NCBI RefSeq assembly: GCF_902788255.1
Contig: NZ_CADAJR010000024.1
Span: 1-62,647, forward strand
Source of the DNA: an uncultured Methanobrevibacter sp.
Lineage (GTDB): Archaea > Methanobacteriota > Methanobacteria > Methanobacteriales > Methanobacteriaceae
Direction: 5' to 3'
DNA length: 62,647 nt
Below, in pieces: positions 49,882 through 58,514 of the stretch. Each line of letters starts with the position of its first letter. The first letter of the stretch is position 1. The notes below the pieces were generated by a model. The model was not told the origin of the DNA. It saw only the letters and a list, made by a program, of their open reading frames with translations, and ran no database searches. The translations under genes and the position numbers were made by a program.

Positions 49882-52800
49882 TTGACTGTTACAAAGGAAT
49901 ATTATACTAAAGGGACAATTGAATACACTACTGGAAAATATTCTGGAAATTTTGAATATGGTTCTGTATCTGGATTGAATAATTTAAAAAAATATGATAG
50001 TATTGCAAAATTAAATGTAGGTAAAGATACTGCAACTAAAAATAGGCCCGCTGCATTAACATTAAGACAATTTGGAATATCTTTACCTACGGGGGCAGAA
50101 ATAACTAATGTGATTGTTGAATATGCTCATCGTAAAGTAAAAGGATCTAACCAGAAAAAAGCCCCTAATGTCCTTGCTCCAACTATTGCTCTTCGAGGTT
50201 TTGGAAGTGGAAAAAATCCTTCCACAACAGGGATTGCTCCAACCACTTCTATGAAAAATAGATCCGTCACATTTAATTTTAAACCAACTAAATCCCAAGT
50301 TGAATCTTCAAATTTCGGAGTTCATATTAGTTATCCTAAAAATAAAAACGATGCTTCAGGATATATTGAATTGAAATATATTAGAATTAAAATCAATTAT
50401 GTTGCTCCGAAGTTTCAAATAAGTTTAACTCCAAGTAAAAATTCTTTGGAAGTAGGTGAAAGATGTAATATTGTTCCAACAATAAGCAATATCAATGGAA
50501 CTAATTATAAACCAATAATTAATATTTCTTTAGAGGAAGCTCCAAATGTAACATTTGAAAAAACTGTTGAAGGAATAATCTCCATATCAAATAATAAAAT
50601 TCAATGGAACCCTCAGATTTCTTCAAGCAAAAGAAGTGATCATGGAGGATTCAGTGTTTATTGTTCAACCTCAGGAGTGAAAACAATCAAAATGAGCTTT
50701 TCGTTGAATGGGGTAACTTATTCTGCTAAATGTAGTTTTACAGTAAATCCTCCGAAAACTCCTGAAAATACCTCACAAGATGATGAAAGTCCTGCTGGAG
50801 ATACAGATATTACAAATGGGATAAAATTAATCACTAATAATTTAAAAGTTACACAGGAAGAAGCATTTTATCTTACTATCACTGTTAAGGATATTTTAAA
50901 TTATAATGATGCACAAGTATTTAGCTTTAGTTTAAGGGATCCTGTAACTAATGAGGAGATTGATGGACTTGATGAATTGTTTGATTTTTACATTAATGAA
51001 ACTCATTTAATTGACAAGGGACTTGATTCTAATTGGATTGTAGATGAATATATGTTTTCAGATTCTCCGAGTTATCCTAAGGAGTTAAACATTTCTCCAA
51101 AGTTATTTGACGGGAATAGTCTGATACTAAAAGTTATACCTAATTCTGTTGGAAGATATGTTATATGTATAAATGGACCAAATGATGAGGGAGACCCTGT
51201 AGCTTACTCTGTAAATAAGATTTCTGTTATTCCAAAGCAATCAGATTTATCTGTTCCAATGATTACACTTTTCAAAATTGAAGGGGATGAGGAATTAAAT
51301 AGGTTAGGGGATGAAATTCAGTATTTTGTTAAATCTATGTTACAAGTTACTACAGAAAATGAGTATGTTCCAGATTGGTATAAAAATTTCAGAATAGGAG
51401 TATTCAACAATATGATTGAAGAAAACACTATTTCTAGATTAGATTATACTAGTACGGATGATAAAATAGAAATAATTATAAATCCACCATATGATTTAAA
51501 TGAAGGGTATTCATTATCTATAAATCCATCTGAAACATTATATCTAATAGAAAATAGTGATGATACCTCTGAAGAGGTTGAAGCTGAAGTGTTGGGGAAA
51601 GATATTGATAATGAAATACAGGTTTCAGAGTTAAATTTATGTTGTAATCAAGATTCCTTTGATATGACTGTGAAATTAGAAGAAAATGATCAGATTATTT
51701 GGAGCCAATTATATCATATTGAATTAAATAAAGATAATTTTGAAGAGATGAAAGAAGTTATTATTGATGAGAATGATTATGATAATTTAACTTTAGAGGA
51801 TATTTTTAATCATGCAGAATATTGGAGTTCTGAATTATCATCTCCTAATACTTTTGAAGAGAAAACTGTTGATTTTATGTATAATTCCAAATATCCATTA
51901 TACATACTTTTTGTTGGAGATTATATTGAAGGTGACCCTTTAGGAAATCTATTTTCATTTACCCAACCTATTTTATATGAACAAGATGATTCCATGGCGT
52001 ATAATCCCCAAATATATTTGCCTACGCCAATTGCTGCAATTCTTGAAGATGATGAACTTGTAACTTTAGAATTGCCGTCTTCAAGCATATCCAATCCTTT
52101 CACGGTATATAATTTAGATGTGGGTGAGGATTTTGAAACTGGGGATCACCTTGCAATTAGGGGGTTGATTATTTCAATGGATGTTGATTATTCTGATGAT
52201 CTTATTTTAACTGCTAAATTAAAATCTCCAAAAGGCAAACCTGGTACTCGTAGTTTTGTTATTTCGGGTATGAATACTGAAAATGAAGATAATATTCCTA
52301 ATCAAATTATTCTTGGAGGAAGTTTTGAATTATGGGGATTTAATATAAGTGATATGGTTGAACTAGGTGAATGGGAATTGGAAATACAAGTTGATAATCC
52401 GTATTTCATTGATGATGGGGTTTCAACTTTAATATTTAAAAATTTATCCTTTGCATTTTATTATATTACATTTCAAGATGATTTAATTATAGCTAAAATT
52501 AATGGAGAAGATTCTAGACATTATGGTATGTTCATACAGAATGTTGATGTTCCTGACGGATTAAATTCAATTGTTAAATTTCATGAGATTGAAGGTTCTG
52601 ATTTTAATAAGGCTTATAGAATGAATATTGATAAAAAAGAAATTACTTTAGAATTTTCTGTGGAAGGATGTACAATATTTGAAACTACTGAACTTATTAA
52701 AGAAATTGCTAAATTATTTGTTAATCGCAGGGATAATATGGATGAACCTATCCCTAATAGTATTGAATTTAATAATAGACCTGGAGAGCATTGGGATTAT

Positions 52801-53244
52801 ATTTTAGAGGATGTTTTTGATACGGATGTGGATAGTGTTAATTATGATACGAAAGTTAAATTAACTATTCCTGATGGTACCTCATGGGCAAATAATGATA
52901 CGGTCACTAGCATTACCGGATATAATAATAGTATTACAGGAGTAAATCCAATAATAGAAGTGTCCCCCACATCAGAGTTCATTGAATTAACCGAAACAAT
53001 CACTAATCAAAGATTCAGCTTAAAATATGATAATTACAAAGAAGATGATGTAATTATAATTGATTGTGTTAATAGAGAAGCTACATTAAAACAATATGAT
53101 TCTGATGGTAAAATTATCTATAAAGATATTTCTGGAGATGTAGATTATAACGCTGATTGGTTTATCTTACCAATAGGAGAATTTTATTTTGACACTCATG
53201 GAACATGCAGTCGGTGTATTATTACCTACACTCAAAGGGGATGA
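49882..53244 (+). CDS. Distal tail protein fused to adhesion domains
   Basis: A 1120-residue protein from a TTG start set by TAGGAGC at 49867. The N-terminal 170 residues form a beta-rich domain (TLRQFGISLPTGAEITNVIV), then an Ig-like unit (ISLTPSKNSLEVGERCNIVP) and a long variable middle. The C-terminal 270 residues have the distal tail (Dit) pattern: KINGEDSRHYGMFIQNVDVP, RMNIDKKEITLEFSVEG, and FYFDTHGTCSRCIITYTQRG. It would form the hub under the tail tube. The large N-terminal addition is unusual for Dit proteins. Confidence 0.72.
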   Translation: MTVTKEYYTKGTIEYTTGKYSGNFEYGSVSGLNNLKKYDSIAKLNVGKDTATKNRPAALTLRQFGISLPTGAEITNVIVEYAHRKVKGSNQKKAPNVLAPTIALRGFGSGKNPSTTGIAPTTSMKNRSVTFNFKPTKSQVESSNFGVHISYPKNKNDASGYIELKYIRIKINYVAPKFQISLTPSKNSLEVGERCNIVPTISNINGTNYKPIINISLEEAPNVTFEKTVEGIISISNNKIQWNPQISSSKRSDHGGFSVYCSTSGVKTIKMSFSLNGVTYSAKCSFTVNPPKTPENTSQDDESPAGDTDITNGIKLITNNLKVTQEEAFYLTITVKDILNYNDAQVFSFSLRDPVTNEEIDGLDELFDFYINETHLIDKGLDSNWIVDEYMFSDSPSYPKELNISPKLFDGNSLILKVIPNSVGRYVICINGPNDEGDPVAYSVNKISVIPKQSDLSVPMITLFKIEGDEELNRLGDEIQYFVKSMLQVTTENEYVPDWYKNFRIGVFNNMIEENTISRLDYTSTDDKIEIIINPPYDLNEGYSLSINPSETLYLIENSDDTSEEVEAEVLGKDIDNEIQVSELNLCCNQDSFDMTVKLEENDQIIWSQLYHIELNKDNFEEMKEVIIDENDYDNLTLEDIFNHAEYWSSELSSPNTFEEKTVDFMYNSKYPLYILFVGDYIEGDPLGNLFSFTQPILYEQDDSMAYNPQIYLPTPIAAILEDDELVTLELPSSSISNPFTVYNLDVGEDFETGDHLAIRGLIISMDVDYSDDLILTAKLKSPKGKPGTRSFVISGMNTENEDNIPNQIILGGSFELWGFNISDMVELGEWELEIQVDNPYFIDDGVSTLIFKNLSFAFYYITFQDDLIIAKINGEDSRHYGMFIQNVDVPDGLNSIVKFHEIEGSDFNKAYRMNIDKKEITLEFSVEGCTIFETTELIKEIAKLFVNRRDNMDEPIPNSIEFNNRPGEHWDYILEDVFDTDVDSVNYDTKVKLTIPDGTSWANNDTVTSITGYNNSITGVNPIIEVSPTSEFIELTETITNQRFSLKYDNYKEDDVIIIDCVNREATLKQYDSDGKIIYKDISGDVDYNADWFILPIGEFYFDTHGTCSRCIITYTQRG

Positions 53245-53249
53245 GATAA

Positions 53250-56200
53250 ATGGTTTTAAAAGTAGTGTTATTGGATAATAATGAAAAGTTCATCAAATTT
53301 TTAGACCCTGATTTGATTCAGTTAGATGAAACAATGGAACAATACCAGTTAAGCACTATTTCAGTGAATTATAAAATTGATAATCATGAAACAGCTAAAC
53401 AATTATTTAAAGTAGGTAATAAAATTTGGGTTAATGGTGATGACTCACTTAAAGACTGTTTATATGTTATTCCAGAATCTTTAAAAGAAGATTTTTTCAG
53501 TGAAAACAGTGTTGAATTTGAAGCGGAGGATGTTTTAACTGAATTAAATTTCGCACCTTTATTCACTCATACTATCATTACTTCGGATAACGGATTTGAT
53601 ATTGATAATAAAGGTGCTGTTACAGTTAATAGGCAAGCATTGGAATCCTGGTTTGGTAATTATTTCAATATTGGAGTTATTCAAAATTGTTTAAATGAAT
53701 ATCTTCAAAAAATTGCTCCTGTAGGAACAATGACTTTAATGGAATTACTTCGTTATATTGAAGAGGAAACAAGTAATGTTTTTGTTACAAGATATGAAAA
53801 AGACAAAAATTCAAATGTAATTCATAGGTATCTTGATTTTCTTAATCCTTCATCAAAAAAAGATTCTTGGAATTTAAGTTTTGAATATCATGTTCCTCAG
53901 GAATATGATGCTTCCGATACTAATCAGATACAAAGTTTACATGAAGATTTTGATGAACCTGCACAAACAATACATGATGAATCGTTAGATGAGGGGGATG
54001 CAGTTTCATTTGAAAATGATGACCTTAAATTAGTGGATGTCACTAATTTTAAATTGAATATAATTGAAGATGAGGAAATTTTAGAATCATTATCTGCTTC
54101 AGAAATCGGGTTATTTGGTAGAAGTGAAGAATATACATTTGATTTAAATTATTCAGAAGATGAAAACAAAAATGGTACTTTGAATGTTCATGTTATTGGT
54201 TATTCATATGATGAAAATCTTGCAAGTAATCCTAATGCCACAACACACATGAGCGAAACTGATAATAAACTCGCTCAAGATTATAACATAACTTTAGGTC
54301 ATGAAGTTACAATACAATTGTACAATCCTGTTGATAATATTATTGAGCATGAGCAAACCATTAATCCTATTTTAAATAAAACTGTTGGAGATGTGTTAGA
54401 TTTAGGATTTAATGTAGAAAATATTACTTTTGAAACAGATGAATCCGACACTTATAAAGCAGTGGCTCCTATAATTTCATTATCAGATGAATCTGGAACT
54501 AATTCATTAAACAAATCAGACATTGGAAAAATTATCAATAAATGGATTGATTTAAGTATTGAAAAAGGCCAAATTGTTCCAATGATTGTTCAAAGACAAT
54601 CATTAACAACTGCACAAAAAAACGCATTAGGTGCTTCCAACTTAGAAAATAATTATTTTACCCGACCTTTAAAACCTAATGATTCTACAGATTCTAATGA
54701 ACCCACATTTGAATATTTAATAGGTACTGCTTATTGGAAAGCACCTTTCTCAAAAATTAAGGATGAAATATATGTTACTGATGATGAGGATACTGGTGTG
54801 GAATATGATCAAATAGCGGGGAGGCCAGATCTGGGTTTGGATATGATGGAAACTGCAACTCCAAAATTATGTACTGTTGAAACATCTGATGAAGATGTAT
54901 ATGCTATATTCAATGATGTGTGCATGAAACTTAAAGATAAAAGGTTTCCTGAATTAAATATTGAAGTTGATGTTAAAAATTTCAATAAAGATAAAAGTAA
55001 TAGTTATGATATCTTCGATAAAGTATATGTTAAATTACCTCGCTGCGATGAGTTAGTCATTGCAACAGTTAACAAAACCGTGAAAAATGCATACGACATA
55101 GGAGAGAATAAAGTTGAATTATCCAATTACAGTAACACTATCAAAGCATCCCCTGCAAGAACCATGATTGATGGAGAGAACATTAGTTTTAATTATCCGA
55201 AAAATGTAGTTTGGGGGGTTAATCTAATAAATATGGAAAATCAATCAGATACAATTAATAAACTGATTACATTTACATTATTTAAACAAGATGAAAATGG
55301 AACATCCTCTATCGTAAAATCATATAATCTAGAAACAGATAATAATGGACATGCCTCTTTAACCCTTTCTTCCGAACCTGGAAACTATCAAATGCAAGTT
55401 AACTTTGGAGGAGATGCAGAATTAGCTCCATCAAATGCAACATTTGACATTAACATATATGGAGACATAGTTAAAAATAATACAAGTGCAGGTTCCTCCT
55501 CTGCTTCTAAAAAGAGTAAAAATAAAACAAAAACTAAAAAAAGTTATTACAGTAAATATGGAGTATCTCCAGATGAAAAGGCCATACTTGCTATTGGTAA
55601 AGCATCCACTAAAAATGAAAAGAAAAAATATGGTACTAAAAAATTTTGGAAAGTGAAGCTCATTCGTAAATGTCATTGTGGATCCACTAAACTACATTGG
55701 GGATGGGACTGGGGTTCAAAATTCAGAGGAAAAACTGAAAGTGGAAGTAGTACCGGTCGAATAATTTGTGATAAATGTGGGGCAAGTTATACTATATTCG
55801 GGGAAGGAGGAAAACATGATTTAACAAGAATCGATGCTCCAGCCAAATCTTCAAAAACAGAAGCAAAAACCCTGAAAAAAGGAAAATACTTATATGATAA
55901 ATGGACAGTTACAGTAAAACCTAAAAAAGTCAGTGGAAACAAAGGAGGAACAATAAACAGATCCAATCCTTCTAAAACTCAATCTGGCCAAGTTGATAAT
56001 GAAGTTAAAAAAACAGCTAAAAAAATAGTTAAAAATAGAACTGGTGTTAAAGCAGCTAAACGAATCGCAAAATGGATTGTGGAGAATATTAAAACAGAAG
56101 ATAGAAAAGGATTCTATCAATCACCTGCAAAAACACTAAAACGACATAAAGGTAATGACTGTTGCAAAACGGACCTACTCATGCACATGCTAGATGCCGT

Positions 56201-56417
56201 TGGAGTAATGAGTGAAGGTATCGCATGTTATTATGTTCATGTCCATAAAAAAACTAAAAAGAAAGGAACATTAAGACATGTATTCTGTAAAATAAATGGA
56301 AAATGGGTCGACCCTATGAAAAAACATCCATGGGGTCATTATAAAACAGGGTATGGAGCAGTTAAAAAAGCTGAAATTAAAAGATACCCATATCTTCCTT
56401 TCTCAAGAAAATATTAG
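53250..56417 (+). CDS. Tail-tip protein with zinc ribbon and transglutaminase-like pseudomurein hydrolase domain
   Basis: A 1055-residue protein. The N-terminal part is a tail hub-like protein (LDETMEQYQLSTISVNYKID). A later Ig-like part (ITFTLFKQDENGTSSIVKSY) is followed by a basic linker, a zinc ribbon (KCHCGSTKLHWGWDWG, then IICDKCGASY) and a C-terminal domain with NDCCKTDLLMHMLDAVG (Cys near 969), LRHVFCK (His near 1009) and GKWVDPM (Asp near 1020): a Cys-His-Asp triad of the transglutaminase-like type seen in PeiP/PeiW. It probably digests host wall at the tail tip. Confidence 0.82.
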   Translation: MVLKVVLLDNNEKFIKFLDPDLIQLDETMEQYQLSTISVNYKIDNHETAKQLFKVGNKIWVNGDDSLKDCLYVIPESLKEDFFSENSVEFEAEDVLTELNFAPLFTHTIITSDNGFDIDNKGAVTVNRQALESWFGNYFNIGVIQNCLNEYLQKIAPVGTMTLMELLRYIEEETSNVFVTRYEKDKNSNVIHRYLDFLNPSSKKDSWNLSFEYHVPQEYDASDTNQIQSLHEDFDEPAQTIHDESLDEGDAVSFENDDLKLVDVTNFKLNIIEDEEILESLSASEIGLFGRSEEYTFDLNYSEDENKNGTLNVHVIGYSYDENLASNPNATTHMSETDNKLAQDYNITLGHEVTIQLYNPVDNIIEHEQTINPILNKTVGDVLDLGFNVENITFETDESDTYKAVAPIISLSDESGTNSLNKSDIGKIINKWIDLSIEKGQIVPMIVQRQSLTTAQKNALGASNLENNYFTRPLKPNDSTDSNEPTFEYLIGTAYWKAPFSKIKDEIYVTDDEDTGVEYDQIAGRPDLGLDMMETATPKLCTVETSDEDVYAIFNDVCMKLKDKRFPELNIEVDVKNFNKDKSNSYDIFDKVYVKLPRCDELVIATVNKTVKNAYDIGENKVELSNYSNTIKASPARTMIDGENISFNYPKNVVWGVNLINMENQSDTINKLITFTLFKQDENGTSSIVKSYNLETDNNGHASLTLSSEPGNYQMQVNFGGDAELAPSNATFDINIYGDIVKNNTSAGSSSASKKSKNKTKTKKSYYSKYGVSPDEKAILAIGKASTKNEKKKYGTKKFWKVKLIRKCHCGSTKLHWGWDWGSKFRGKTESGSSTGRIICDKCGASYTIFGEGGKHDLTRIDAPAKSSKTEAKTLKKGKYLYDKWTVTVKPKKVSGNKGGTINRSNPSKTQSGQVDNEVKKTAKKIVKNRTGVKAAKRIAKWIVENIKTEDRKGFYQSPAKTLKRHKGNDCCKTDLLMHMLDAVGVMSEGIACYYVHVHKKTKKKGTLRHVFCKINGKWVDPMKKHPWGHYKTGYGAVKKAEIKRYPYLPFSRKY

Positions 56418-57107
56418 ATGATTTTTATGACTAGATTTATGAATGATGTCATCGTTAAGGCATCTAAAACAATACAAAAAAGTATACGTGAAGGCAAAGG
56501 TTTACCTGATAAAATATCCATGAAAGACAGTAACAGTAAAACACATAATTTATCTAAAAAAGAATATGCAGGACTATTTGAATCCCGTAATGTGTTTATT
56601 CTTAAACATGGAAGAGTTCCCAATTATGTGACTAAAAACAGTACTGCTAACAATCCTTTAGTTATGGATTATCAAGATTCAAGTGTAACCTGTGGGCCAA
56701 CAAGTCTTAGTATGGCGGCTCAAATGTTGTATGGTAACACTAGTGAATCAGCATTTAAAAAAGCATGTAATACTGATTCAAATGGTACTAGTCCTGACGA
56801 ACTTGTTGCAGGTGCTAAAAAATTAGGATATAAAGTAACAAAAATTGGTAGAAATAGTAGTGCTGTTAAAAATAGTTTGAAACTTGGAAAACCTGTAGTT
56901 GCACATATTGAAACTGGAGGGGGAACTAAACCTAAGTGTCTTGGATTTTTGAATAATTATGGTCATTACATTTTAATCTATGCGGTTAGTGGAGATTATT
57001 ATTTGGTGGCTGATCCAACTAAAGGTATTAAAAAATGTGCTTTTAGTCAAATCAATAAAGCAACCAATGGTAGGTCTATACATTATTATAGTGTAAGTCC
57101 ATTATAA
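56418..57107 (+). CDS. Lysin: pseudomurein-binding plus C39-like cysteine peptidase
   Basis: A 229-residue protein (start 56418, or 56427). The N-terminal 75 residues resemble pseudomurein-binding repeats: KASKTIQKSIREGKGLPDKI and ESRNVFILKHGRVPNYV. The C-terminal domain is a C39-like peptidase: SSVTCGPTSLSMAAQMLYG with Cys92, NNYGHYILIYAV with His183, and VADPTKG with Asp199. Such enzymes cut the peptide links of pseudomurein. There is no signal peptide, so release needs a holin. It is similar in design to lysins of Methanobrevibacter proviruses and differs from the two transglutaminase-like tail domains. Confidence 0.85.
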   Translation: MIFMTRFMNDVIVKASKTIQKSIREGKGLPDKISMKDSNSKTHNLSKKEYAGLFESRNVFILKHGRVPNYVTKNSTANNPLVMDYQDSSVTCGPTSLSMAAQMLYGNTSESAFKKACNTDSNGTSPDELVAGAKKLGYKVTKIGRNSSAVKNSLKLGKPVVAHIETGGGTKPKCLGFLNNYGHYILIYAVSGDYYLVADPTKGIKKCAFSQINKATNGRSIHYYSVSPL

Positions 57108-57406
57108 AATGTGGTTGATGTAGGTTTTAACATTCCATCTTTAGAGTAATAGAGAATATGAAATAAGGATGTAAAAATGTTTATTATCCAAGTTAATATT
57201 TTGTTAAAATCTATGATTCGTTTAATAAAATGGAAGGAATATATTTTTTTTCCTTTTATTAAATGATTTATTGGGAATAAAGAGAAAAAAAGAACCTAAT
57301 TATGGGGTACGAATCCCTGTAGAAAAATAACCTTTATTCCAATCATTATACTCAATGATTTTTATTCGACAAACTTAAGACCTTAAAATAAGGTTCTACA
57401 TTATGT
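57108..57406. other. Gene-free stretch after the lysin
   Basis: No gene on the plus strand. A T-arm-like hairpin ATGGGG-TACGAAT-CCCTGT lies near 57302-57319. Further hairpins: AATCATT with AATGATT (about 57338-57360, in opposite order) and CCTT-AAAATA-AGG (57381-57393). The region is AT-rich and may contain the right attachment site, but no match to the left end was found. Confidence 0.35.
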
Positions 57407-57481
57407 TCATAAGAACATATAGATTATGAGTTCAGCAGTGATTGCTGCGGAAATATGCACCAATAATGCTAGAATCTGCAT
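57407..57481 (-). CDS. 24-residue hydrophobic peptide (toxin-like small ORF)
   Basis: A minus-strand frame of 24 codons: MQILALLVHISAAITA followed by ELIIYMFL and TGA. The whole peptide is one membrane span. GGAGG (57489-57493) is at ideal spacing before the ATG. The hairpin CTCC-GCTAA-GGAG (57490-57502) would hide this ribosome binding site. A TATA box (57546-57554) lies upstream on the same strand, and an inverted repeat ATGTTC-ATAA-GAACAT (57403-57418) overlaps the stop as a possible terminator. Features fit a type I toxin-like or regulatory peptide. Confidence 0.45.
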   Translation of the reverse strand: MQILALLVHISAAITAELIIYMFL

Positions 57482-57642
57482 AGTCTATCCTCCTTAGCGG
57501 AGCCGTAGTGAAAATATTTGTTCGCCAAATAATTTAACTCCTAAGTTTATAAAAGAGGGTTCTATTTTTAATTAAATAATATCTTTGATAAAACAAGTAT
57601 ATAAAAATTCATTAAATGTAATTGTCATAAAAAATAAGTAGT

Positions 57643-57705
57643 TTAATGCAATAACATTAATGCTATTGTATGTAAAAAATGGTTACATACAATTCGTACT
57701 AGCAT
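57643..57705 (-). CDS. 20-residue small ORF within a strong hairpin
   Basis: A minus-strand frame MLVRIVCNHFLHTIALMLLH with AAAGGAGGG at good spacing before the ATG. The start codon lies in the outer arm of the hairpin at 57656-57709. A TATA-like box overlaps the ribosome binding site region, which argues against a leadered transcript from that box. Coding is uncertain. Confidence 0.25.
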   Translation of the reverse strand: MLVRIVCNHFLHTIALMLLH

Positions 57706-57709
57706 TAAT
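57656..57709. repeat. Long imperfect hairpin
   Basis: ATTAATGCT (57656-57664) and ATTGTATGTAA (57665-57675) pair with TTACATACAAT (57683-57693) and AGCATTAAT (57701-57709). This gives 20 perfect pairs with a 7-base loop and a 7-base bulge on one side. It may be a terminator, a protein-binding site or part of the attachment region. Confidence 0.65.
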
Positions 57710-57874
57710 ACCCTCCTTTATAAAACATAGAGTTTGAGTGCAATCAGTTGACATCATATAAAATGGTGTGAATCTTCTTGCTAATTAATAATATATTCTA
57801 CTTGTTTATAAATATATCTTTTATAGAATATTTTTTTAAGGTGATGGGTTTATATTATTATATTGTAGAGAGTA

Positions 57875-57893
57875 TTTTTATAGTCCTTACAAT
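57875..57893 (-). repeat. Right border copy of the inverted 19-base motif
   Basis: On the minus strand this reads ATTGTAAGGACTATAAAAA, 18 of 19 bases the same as 19328-19346 on the plus strand. Both copies lie just after the 3' end of a chromosomal gene and point into the provirus. Confidence 0.5.
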
Positions 57894-57897
57894 ATTG

Positions 57898-58353
57898 TTA
57901 AGTGTATGTAAAATAGCTCATGAATTGATTCAAATCAATTTTATCTACTTTTTCAAGCAATGTAATGCCAAGGGTATTTTCCAATTTTCTTGTAAGCTTG
58001 GTATCTGGAGTCATTTTTCCGGCTTCAATTCTGTTTATAACTGAAACCCTTTCATTGATTTTTTTACCTAGAACTTCTCGAGACCAGTTTTTAGCTTCTC
58101 TGGCTTTTCTCACTTCAACATTGAAGTCTTCAATAAGCTCCTCTGAAGGTTCATCATTTCTAGAATATGGTTTATTTCTAGTTGTAGTTGGTCTTTTTGT
58201 CTTGTTTTGTTTAACATATTTTGGTTTTGGTGGTGCTTTTTGTATTTTACCAAGTTTTGAGCACTCTTTACACACAACCATAACTGATCCTTCGATTTTT
58301 GCTTTTATAGGATTGTTTTCAGGCACAGGTTTGCCGCAAATTTCACATTCCAT
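57898..58353 (-). CDS. Multiprotein bridging factor aMBF1 (C-terminus apparently shortened)
   Basis: The 151-residue protein has an N-terminal zinc ribbon (MECEICGKPVPENN, VVCKECSKLG), a basic linker, and a Cro-type helix-turn-helix (VRKAREAKNWSREVLGKKIN; VINRIEAGKMTPDTKLTRKL). aMBF1 is an archaeal transcription factor that binds near TATA-binding protein. Family members usually end with a segment like TLGDIVKIK, which is missing here; the protein stops with NQFMSYFTYT at the provirus border. Integration may have changed its 3' end. It is divergent from PAN, a conserved arrangement. Confidence 0.85.
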   Translation of the reverse strand: MECEICGKPVPENNPIKAKIEGSVMVVCKECSKLGKIQKAPPKPKYVKQNKTKRPTTTRNKPYSRNDEPSEELIEDFNVEVRKAREAKNWSREVLGKKINERVSVINRIEAGKMTPDTKLTRKLENTLGITLLEKVDKIDLNQFMSYFTYT

Positions 58354-58514
58354 CTTAATCAGTTCCTCTTATTTTTTGATTAAATATTTATTATTAATGT
58401 TATTTAATGATTGTTAGTACATGTTAAAATGAATACCTTTAAATACTTTAAAGTTACTAATTGTTATTAAAGTAACATGTTGTTGAAATTTTAAACTAAC
58501 TGGAGATGATTCAC

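Larger units (their letters stand above)
19400..57700 (+). mobile_element. Integrated siphovirus-like provirus (limits approximate)
   Basis: The region carries an integrase, a compact early module, terminase subunits, portal, capsid, connectors, tail tube, tape measure, distal tail, tail hydrolase and lysin in the order normal for tailed viruses of the HK97-fold lineage. Left and right flanks are ordinary chromosomal genes. The pseudomurein-directed lysin shows adaptation to Methanobacteriales. All structural genes appear intact, so it may still be inducible. The limits are drawn just left of the integrase and within the non-coding region after the lysin; attachment repeats were not identified. 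Confidence 0.9.

Noticed and set aside
57302-57319. T-arm-like hairpin with loop TACGAAT, possible tRNA attachment site
   Set aside because: No acceptor stem, anticodon arm or CCA around it, and no matching sequence at the left border.
57778-58044. Plus-strand frame of 88 codons across the right border
   Set aside because: Its second half is antisense to aMBF1 and the first half has no ribosome binding site.
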